Assembly (NCBI GenBank): GCA_902587435.1
Contig: CACILF010000007.1
Span: forward strand, 1-50,586
Origin: an uncultured Pelagibacteraceae bacterium
GTDB lineage: Bacteria; Pseudomonadota; Alphaproteobacteria; Pelagibacterales; Pelagibacteraceae
Length of the DNA: 50,586 bases
Direction of reading: 5' to 3'
Under the pieces are notes generated by a model. The model had not been told where the DNA came from. It did no database searches and saw only the letters and a list, made by a program, of their open reading frames with translations. The translations under genes and the position numbers were made by a program. This document shows, in pieces, positions 44,920-50,586 of this stretch (position 1 is the first letter of the stretch; the number at the start of each line of letters is the position of its first letter).

Positions 44920-45342
44920 TTATTTTTTATTAATACTACTCATCTTCAAAATAATTTTCCAGCTTTTAGTATCTATTGGCATCACCGATAATCTACTTTG
45001 TTTTATAAGAGATAAGTTGCTGAGATTAGGATTTTTTTTAATATTTTGCAAAGAAACTGGCTTATTTAAAGCTTTTTTAAATCTAACCTGCACAGCTACA
45101 AATTTTTTTTCTATATCTGTTGGATCTATAAAAGCTGTTTTTATAATCTCAACTATACCCACAATTTCTTTTCCAATATTTGAATGATAAAAAAAACAAA
45201 GATCACCCTTAGACATTTTTTTTAAATTATTTGCAGCTTGATAATTTCTGACCCCATCCCAAGTTGCTCCTTTTAAGCCAGATTTTTTTTGATTATAAAT
45301 AGACCAAACATTTGGTTCAGATTTTAATAACCAGTACTTCAT
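44920..45342 (-). CDS. EVE domain protein
   Basis: The 140-residue protein is a single EVE domain (PUA-like fold), with the start MKYWLLKSEPNVWSI, WDGVRNYQAANNLKKMSKGDLCFFYHS and GIVEIIKTAFIDPT (shown in parts) matching the family. EVE domains are thought to bind modified bases in RNA or DNA. In Alphaproteobacteria it is commonly encoded beside tsaD and hemC, as here. Its start overlaps the tsaD stop by one base. Confidence 0.93.
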   Translation of the reverse strand: MKYWLLKSEPNVWSIYNQKKSGLKGATWDGVRNYQAANNLKKMSKGDLCFFYHSNIGKEIVGIVEIIKTAFIDPTDIEKKFVAVQVRFKKALNKPVSLQNIKKNPNLSNLSLIKQSRLSVMPIDTKSWKIILKMSSINKK

Positions 45343-46415
45343 TAAATTTTTACACCAGCCCCTTTTAAAAATACAGCTTTTTCATCTAGCTGCCATCTTG
45401 GTTTTGCAGGGAAATCTAAATTATCAAATTGATTTTTTTTAAATTTTTCCATCCCAACCATTGCAATCATTGCAGCGTTATCTCCACATAAGTTAATAGG
45501 AGGAAATATTGGATCAAAATTTTGTTCATTACAAAGTTTTGTTAAAACTTTTCTTATTTTTTTATTTGCTGCAACACCACCAGCAACAACAAATTTTTTT
45601 CTCTTATCTCCACTGACATTTTTAAATTCTTCAAATGCAACCTTGCTCTTTTTGTATAATATTTCTTCGATTGTGTTTTGAAAAGAAGCAGCAAGATCGT
45701 ATTTATCTTTTTCATTTTTTATATTTTTTGTAATTCTAAGAATAGCTGTTTTCAGTCCTGCAAAAGACAAGTTGCATCCACCTTTATTAATTATTGGTTT
45801 TGGTAAATCAAATTTTTTAGGATCACCTTTTTCAGCTAAAATTTCTATTTGAGGACCACCAGGAAACTCTATACCAAGCATTTTTGCAGTTTTATCAAAA
45901 GCTTCACCAACCGCATCATCAATAGTTGTTCCAAGTCTCTTATATTTTCCAAGTCCATTAACACTTAAATATTGACTATGTCCTCCAGAAATTAAAAGTA
46001 GAAGATAAGGATAATTTATTTTTGAATTTAATTTAGGACTTAGAGCATGTCCCTCTAAATGATTAACTGCAATAAATGGTTTTTTTAAAGATGCTGAAAT
46101 AGCTTTACCAAAATTAAGTCCAATTGATAAACAAACTACTAATCCAGGACCAGCAGTTGCAGCAATAGCATCCACATCATTTAAACTTAATCCACTTTCA
46201 TCTAGTGCTTTTTTTGCAATTAAATCAATTTTTTCTATATGTGCTCTTGCAGCAAGTTCGGGGACCACGCCCCCAAATTCTTTATGAATATCTACCTGGC
46301 TAGAAACTATATTAGATAAAATTTCCGGCTCACCTTTGTTATTTTCCCTGATTAAAGCCACTGCAGTTTCGTCACAACTGGACTCTATTCCAAGAATTAC
46401 AGGTTTTTTTGACAT
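45342..46415 (-). CDS. tsaD: tRNA N6-adenosine threonylcarbamoyltransferase TsaD
   Basis: The 357-residue ASKHA-fold enzyme transfers threonylcarbamoyl to A37 of tRNAs that read ANN codons. The N-terminal GIESSCDETAVAL, metal-binding HLEGHALSP (two His), LLISGGHSQ and the C-terminal GGVAANKKIR with NLCGDNAAM are all present. Length is standard. It diverges from hemC across 58 bp. Confidence 0.97.
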   Translation of the reverse strand: MSKKPVILGIESSCDETAVALIRENNKGEPEILSNIVSSQVDIHKEFGGVVPELAARAHIEKIDLIAKKALDESGLSLNDVDAIAATAGPGLVVCLSIGLNFGKAISASLKKPFIAVNHLEGHALSPKLNSKINYPYLLLLISGGHSQYLSVNGLGKYKRLGTTIDDAVGEAFDKTAKMLGIEFPGGPQIEILAEKGDPKKFDLPKPIINKGGCNLSFAGLKTAILRITKNIKNEKDKYDLAASFQNTIEEILYKKSKVAFEEFKNVSGDKRKKFVVAGGVAANKKIRKVLTKLCNEQNFDPIFPPINLCGDNAAMIAMVGMEKFKKNQFDNLDFPAKPRWQLDEKAVFLKGAGVKI

Positions 46416-46473
46416 AAATTAGTTTTTATTACTTTCAAATTCTAAATATAAAGATGGAATATAAATTAATTTA

Positions 46474-47397
46474 ATGAAAAGCAAAAAAATTATTATTGGA
46501 TCAAGAGGCAGCAAATTAGCATTAATATATGCTGAAAAAGCAAAAGAAAAAATTTTAGAATTATCTAAAGAATTTAATGTAGAAGGTATTGAAATAAAAA
46601 AAATAAAAACAGAAGGGGATTTAAATCAAAAAGATAGACTTTCTGAAATAGGAGGCAAAGGACTTTTTTCAAAAAAAATTGAAAAAGAATTATTAGAAAA
46701 TAAAATTGATATTGCCGTACATGCTTTAAAAGATATGCCCTCAGATGAAACTGAAGGATTACTAACAAGTTGTTTTTTAGAAAGAAATGATCCTAGGGAA
46801 GTATTAATTTCTAAAAATAAAATAAAATTTAAATATTTAAATCAAAATTCAATAATAGGAACTTCTTCTTTTAGAAGAGAATTTCAGTTAAAAAATAAAA
46901 GAAGTGATTTAAATTATAAATTAATTAGAGGCAATGTTGATACTAGAATTAATAAGTTAAATCAAAATTTGTATGATGCAGTAATATTATCTTGTGCTGG
47001 CATTAATTCTTTAAATTTAGACGAACACATTTCTGAGGTTTTTTCCATTGATGAAATTATCCCAAGTGCTGGACAAGGAGTTATAGCATTGCAATGTAAA
47101 AGCGATGATGAATATATAAAAAATGTTTTAAAAAAAATAAATGATAAAAAAACTTTTAATAGTGCTCAAGCAGAAAGAAATGTTCTTAAAGTTTTAGAGG
47201 GAGATTGTGAAACAGCAGTGGGTGCAATTTCACAAATAAATAATGAGAATATTACACTTGAGGCGGAACTTTTTTCTTTGGATGGAAAAGAAAGATTTTA
47301 TTGTAAATCTACTAAAGATATAAAGTATGCAGCAGAACTAGGTATTGAAGTTGGTGAAAATTTAAAAAAACAATCTAAAGGAAGTTATAAAAAATAG
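46474..47397 (+). CDS. hemC: Hydroxymethylbilane synthase (porphobilinogen deaminase)
   Basis: The 307-residue enzyme polymerises four porphobilinogens. Visible motifs are GSRGSKLALIYA, the active-site DMPSDE with its catalytic Asp, GTSSFRRE, RGNVDTRI and LEGDCETAVGA with Cys 245, the attachment point of the dipyrromethane cofactor. It begins a hemC-hemD pair; the remaining haem genes of the window lie 30 kb away near the putative origin. Confidence 0.97.
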   Translation: MKSKKIIIGSRGSKLALIYAEKAKEKILELSKEFNVEGIEIKKIKTEGDLNQKDRLSEIGGKGLFSKKIEKELLENKIDIAVHALKDMPSDETEGLLTSCFLERNDPREVLISKNKIKFKYLNQNSIIGTSSFRREFQLKNKRSDLNYKLIRGNVDTRINKLNQNLYDAVILSCAGINSLNLDEHISEVFSIDEIIPSAGQGVIALQCKSDDEYIKNVLKKINDKKTFNSAQAERNVLKVLEGDCETAVGAISQINNENITLEAELFSLDGKERFYCKSTKDIKYAAELGIEVGENLKKQSKGSYKK

Positions 47398-47398
47398 T

Positions 47399-48097
47399 AT
47401 GCATATTTTATTTACAAGGCCCTTGGAAGACTGTGAGGAATTAATATTAAAATTTACCAAACTTGGACATAAAGTTTCGCATATGCCAGTTATTCAAATT
47501 GAAAAAGTTGAATATGAAAAAATAAATTTTTTAGATTACAAAGCAATAATTTTTACAAGTGCCAATGCATTAAAATTTTTAGATACAAAACTAATCGATA
47601 AAAAAATTATCTGTTTTTGTGTTGGAAATGCAACAGAGAAAAAAGCACTTGGTTTTGGATTTCAAAATGTAATATCAGCTGAAGGTAATGTGAAAAATTT
47701 AGAAGAATTAATAATACAAAATTTTAATTCTTCTTCTGGAAAAATGCTTTATGTGAGTGGAGAAATTATTTCAAATGATCTTGATAAAAATTTAGTATCA
47801 CTAGGGTATAATGTGAAAAGAGTTATTAATTACACTTCAAAACCTAATCAACAATTAGATGAAAATTTTATAGAAAAATTAAGATTAAACAGGCCTGATA
47901 TTGTTTACATTTATTCTGAAAATAGTGCTTTAAGCTTTCTAAAACTAATAAATAATTACAAATTAAATGATTTTTGGATGAATACCAATTTAATGAGTAT
48001 TAGCGAAAAATCGTCGTCGGTATTAAATAAAATTAAGTGGAAAAAAATTTTTATTTTTAGTCCTGGAGAAGAGGAATTTCTGCTATATAAAATTTAA
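47399..48097 (+). CDS. hemD: Uroporphyrinogen-III synthase
   Basis: The 232-residue protein fits HemD, which closes hydroxymethylbilane with inversion of ring D. Sequence is typically weakly conserved; visible family traits are the N-terminal ILFTRPLEDCEELI, IIFTSANALKFL, CVGNATEKKALGFGF and the DIVYIYSENSALSFLKL segment of the second domain. Position right after hemC (1 bp apart) makes the call secure. mscS follows 2 bp later. Confidence 0.9.
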   Translation: MHILFTRPLEDCEELILKFTKLGHKVSHMPVIQIEKVEYEKINFLDYKAIIFTSANALKFLDTKLIDKKIICFCVGNATEKKALGFGFQNVISAEGNVKNLEELIIQNFNSSSGKMLYVSGEIISNDLDKNLVSLGYNVKRVINYTSKPNQQLDENFIEKLRLNRPDIVYIYSENSALSFLKLINNYKLNDFWMNTNLMSISEKSSSVLNKIKWKKIFIFSPGEEEFLLYKI

Positions 48098-48099
48098 AA

Positions 48100-49185
48100 A
48101 TGGAATTATTTATCAATTTTAAATCACTTTTTCTTTCTGTTTGGGAAAGAGGAATTCTAGGTGTAGATATTCTTGAAATATTAATTGGCGTTGGAATATT
48201 TTTTCTATTTTTAATATTTAGAGGAATTATCAGCAAAGTTATTATTAAAAGATTAGAAAATATAGCAAAGAAAACCACAAATAAATTTGATGACTCTTTT
48301 GTTTCTGCAATGGAAGGGCCAGCTAGGTTTTTACCAATAGTTATCGGTTTTTTTATTGCAAGTTATTATATGTCTTTTTCTGAAGAGAGTAGAGAAATTG
48401 TAGATACAATTAATAGAACTTTAATAACCATTTTTATTTTTTGGGTTATGCATCAAATTATAGAACCAGTTTCTTACGTATTAAGTGGTTTAAATAAAAT
48501 TTTAACAAGAGAACTTATTGGTTGGATTATTAAGTCATTAAAAGTATTAATTTTTATTTTAGGTATAGCTGCAGTTCTTGAATTATGGGGGATAAAAATT
48601 GGACCAATTATTGCAGGCTTAGGTTTATTTGGTGTTGCTGTTGCGCTGGGTGCACAAGATTTATTTAAAAATTTAATTTCAGGAATATTGGTATTAGTCG
48701 AAAAAAGATTTAAAATTGGAGATTGGATTTTAGTCGAAGGAATAATCGAAGGAATTGTAGAAAAAATAGGATTTAGATCAACCGTTATAAGAAAATTTGA
48801 TAAATCAATTGCAATAATACCAAATTTTCAATTTGCAGAAAATGCTGTAATAAATGTAAGTCAAACAACTAATTGGATTATTAGTTGGATAATTAATTTA
48901 CAATATGATTCAACAGTTGACCAACTCAAAACAATTAGAAATGAAATTGAAGATTATATAAAAAAAAACGAAGATTATAAACCTGAGCTTGGATATGCAG
49001 TTAGGGTTGATAAGTTTGCAGACAGTTCAATTGATATGTATATACGTTGTTTTACAAAAACAGATGATTGGGACGAATGGTTAGCTGTTAAAGAAAGATT
49101 AGCAATTCAAATTAAACAAATTGTTGAAAAAAATAGAGCTTCATTTGCATTTCCTAGTCAGTCTATTTATGTTGAGAAAAAATGA
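48100..49185 (+). CDS. MscS-family mechanosensitive ion channel
   Basis: The 361-residue protein has about four to five membrane segments and the MscS pore helix GLGLFGVAVALGAQDLFKNLISG, given here as residues around 170-192. The beta domain follows (FKIGDWILVEGIIEGIVEKIGFRST in outline) and a C-terminal alpha/beta domain. Such channels release solutes at hypo-osmotic shock. It overlaps yggT by 4 bases and follows hemD by 2, so it is transcribed with the haem genes. Confidence 0.93.
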   Translation: MELFINFKSLFLSVWERGILGVDILEILIGVGIFFLFLIFRGIISKVIIKRLENIAKKTTNKFDDSFVSAMEGPARFLPIVIGFFIASYYMSFSEESREIVDTINRTLITIFIFWVMHQIIEPVSYVLSGLNKILTRELIGWIIKSLKVLIFILGIAAVLELWGIKIGPIIAGLGLFGVAVALGAQDLFKNLISGILVLVEKRFKIGDWILVEGIIEGIVEKIGFRSTVIRKFDKSIAIIPNFQFAENAVINVSQTTNWIISWIINLQYDSTVDQLKTIRNEIEDYIKKNEDYKPELGYAVRVDKFADSSIDMYIRCFTKTDDWDEWLAVKERLAIQIKQIVEKNRASFAFPSQSIYVEKK

Positions 49186-49475
49186 TTGCTATTTTTTATT
49201 TAGTTTTGCAAATTTTAAAGATTTACACCTATGTTGTAATTGCAAATGTAGTTATAAGCTGGTTGATTGCATTTAACGTTTTAAATACATCAAATAGATT
49301 TGTTTACTCAATACTAGAATTTACCTACCGTTTAACAGATCCTATTTTGAACAGAATTAGAAGATTTTTACCAAACTTAGGTGCTTTTGATATTTCACCA
49401 ATTATACTTCTTTTGTTGATCTGGTTTATAGAAATGTGTATGAAACTTTACGTAGCACCAATAATATTTAATTAA
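49182..49475 (+). CDS. yggT: YggT family membrane protein
   Basis: The 97-residue protein has the two paired hydrophobic helices of the family with the linking segment TDPILNRIRRFLPNLGAFDISPI. YggT proteins are small integral membrane proteins of uncertain role, sometimes linked to osmotic shock or division. It overlaps mscS by 4 bases and precedes folD by 3, which suggests, without proving, a membrane-stress link with MscS. Confidence 0.92.
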   Translation: MIAIFYLVLQILKIYTYVVIANVVISWLIAFNVLNTSNRFVYSILEFTYRLTDPILNRIRRFLPNLGAFDISPIILLLLIWFIEMCMKLYVAPIIFN

Positions 49476-49478
49476 TTC

Positions 49479-50321
49479 ATGATATTAATAGACGGAAAAA
49501 AAGCAGCAGCAGAACTAAGAGAAGAATTAAAAGTAGAAGTTTCTGAATTAAAATCTAAATATAATAAAGTTCCCGGGTTAACAGTAATCCTTGTTGGTGA
49601 GGATGCGCCAAGTCAAATTTATGTAAGAAACAAAGAAAAGTCAGCAAAAGAGGTTGGTTTAAAATCAGAAGTAATCAAATATCCAGATACAGTTGAGGAA
49701 AAAACAGTTTTAAATAAAATTGAGGATCTTAATAAAGATGAAAGTGTATCAGGTATTTTAGTTCAATTACCCTTACCAAGACATATAAATAAGCAAAAAG
49801 TTATTGAAACAATTTTACCATCCAAAGACGTAGACGGATTTCACCCTATGAATGTTGGAAATTTGTCTTCAGGCTATGAAAGTTCAATTCCATGTACTCC
49901 TCTTGGATGTTATTTAATGATAAAAAAAATTGAACCAAATTTAAGCGGAAAAAAAGCAGTTGTTGTTGGAAGATCAAATTTAAATGGAAAGCCAATGACA
50001 CAACTTCTTTTAAAAGAAAATTGTACAGTTACAATTACTCATTCAAAAACAAAAGATTTAAAAGGTGAATGCTTAAAAGGTGATATTATAGTTGCTGCAG
50101 TTGGAATACCCGAACTTGTAAAAGGAGACTGGGTTAAAAAAGACGCAATAGTTATTGATGTTGGAATAAATAAAACAGAAAAAGGAATAGTAGGCGATGT
50201 CGCATTTCAAGAAGTTTCAAAAGTTGCAAAAGCTTTAACACCTGTTCCTGGTGGTGTTGGACCAATGACAATAGCATGTCTTCTTAAAAATACCATTGAG
50301 TGCTTCAAAAGATCTAATTAA
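49479..50321 (+). CDS. folD: Bifunctional methylenetetrahydrofolate dehydrogenase/cyclohydrolase
   Basis: The 280-residue enzyme oxidises methylene-THF to methenyl-THF and hydrolyses it to 10-formyl-THF, a donor for PurH. Catalytic Lys lies in YVRNKEKSAKEVG, followed by GILVQLPLPRHIN, PSKDVDGFHPMNVG, the dinucleotide loop VVGRSNLNGKP and the C-terminal TPVPGGVGPMT. Serine-glycine one-carbon metabolism is central to SAR11-like cells, so this is expected core content. Confidence 0.97.
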   Translation: MILIDGKKAAAELREELKVEVSELKSKYNKVPGLTVILVGEDAPSQIYVRNKEKSAKEVGLKSEVIKYPDTVEEKTVLNKIEDLNKDESVSGILVQLPLPRHINKQKVIETILPSKDVDGFHPMNVGNLSSGYESSIPCTPLGCYLMIKKIEPNLSGKKAVVVGRSNLNGKPMTQLLLKENCTVTITHSKTKDLKGECLKGDIIVAAVGIPELVKGDWVKKDAIVIDVGINKTEKGIVGDVAFQEVSKVAKALTPVPGGVGPMTIACLLKNTIECFKRSN

Positions 50322-50351
50322 TTTTTAAATAATATAACCTATAACTTTCTA

Positions 50352-50586
50352 ATGAAGTTATTTTTTATATTGGGAAATCAACTATTTCCAATTCAGCATT
50401 TAAATAGTTTTAAAAATGATCATATTTTTTTTATGGCCGAAGATTATCAATTGTGTACTTATGAAAAGCATCACAAATTAAAAATTTTATTATTTTTATC
50501 GGCAATGAGATCCTATTCAGATCATTTGAAAAAAAATAAGTTCAAAGTTGAATATAGTAAAATTGACTCAAAAGATTTTAAAAAAA
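50352..50586 (+). CDS. Cryptochrome/photolyase-related protein (FeS-BCP type), N-terminal fragment (3' end outside window)
   Basis: The frame opens at ATG 50352 and runs off the right edge after 78 codons. LFFILGNQL near the start, then FFMAEDYQLCTYEKHHKLKILLFLSAMRSY, resembles the N-terminal domain of the deoxyribodipyrimidine photolyase-related family, which includes (6-4) photolyases with an iron-sulfur cluster and an antenna ribolumazine. Cluster Cys residues would lie beyond the window. It begins 30 bp after folD. DNA repair by light would suit a surface-ocean cell. Confidence 0.8.
   Translation, partial: MKLFFILGNQLFPIQHLNSFKNDHIFFMAEDYQLCTYEKHHKLKILLFLSAMRSYSDHLKKNKFKVEYSKIDSKDFKK

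Noticed and set aside
1-50586. CRISPR arrays, insertion sequences, prophage, toxin-antitoxin or defence islands
   Set aside because: No spaced direct repeats, transposase or integrase motifs, or phage structural genes were seen on either strand.

Overview
This window looks like core chromosome from a SAR11-clade alphaproteobacterium (Pelagibacterales, close to Candidatus Pelagibacter). The grounds are very high A+T, one-to-eight-base overlaps or near-zero spacing between most genes, many Lys/Asn/Ile-rich proteins, and gene orders typical of Alphaproteobacteria. The taxonomic call is inference from composition, gene content and remembered family knowledge; no database search was run. I found no phage, insertion sequence, CRISPR array or defence island.

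Left arm (1-16995). A truncated ThiE/TenI-like gene end meets a convergent outer-membrane porin at a strong hairpin terminator. Rightward genes follow: DUF3576 lipoprotein, leuS, lptE and holA. From 5966 to 16995 every gene points left: parB, parA, rsmG, mnmG, mnmE, a TPR-sulfotransferase, rho, hemJ, hemH and hemE. A perfect 16-bp parS palindrome lies inside rsmG and a second, near-perfect one inside mnmG.

Origin region (16996-17280). A gene-free stretch of about 14% G+C (hand count) separates leftward hemE from rightward ppsR. hemE/ppsR is the usual alphaproteobacterial neighbourhood of oriC. The stretch holds a tandem AT-rich 13-mer and degenerate DnaA-box-like sites. With parAB and parS 8-11 kb away and transcription diverging on both sides, this is my best candidate for the chromosome replication origin.

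Right arm (17281-35300). ppsR, maf, aroE, coaE and dnaQ form a tight operon. They are followed by leftward secB-fxsA, then timA (Tim44-like), smr and a hydratase-family gene. The hslVU protease operon has a heat-shock-like promoter and diverges from a histidine cluster (hisB, hisH, hisA, hisF, hisE) that runs on into HIT and GNAT genes. Then come lolA-ftsK, a UbiH-like hydroxylase, a Lon-N-domain protein and a second TPR-sulfotransferase.

Distal part (35349-50586). tRNA-Gly(GCC) with a clear promoter is followed by a pterin dehydratase gene, purH, a heparinase-like gene, rpe and a small YggT-like membrane gene. A two-subunit sodium:solute symporter (its large subunit carries an EF-hand-like loop) is separated by one unknown gene from acetyl-CoA synthetase; together they suggest uptake and activation of acetate or a similar acid. 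The window closes with an EVE-domain gene, tsaD, hemC, hemD, mscS, yggT, folD and the start of a photolyase-related gene. Five haem genes (hemE, hemH, hemJ, hemC, hemD) sit in two clusters about 30 kb apart.
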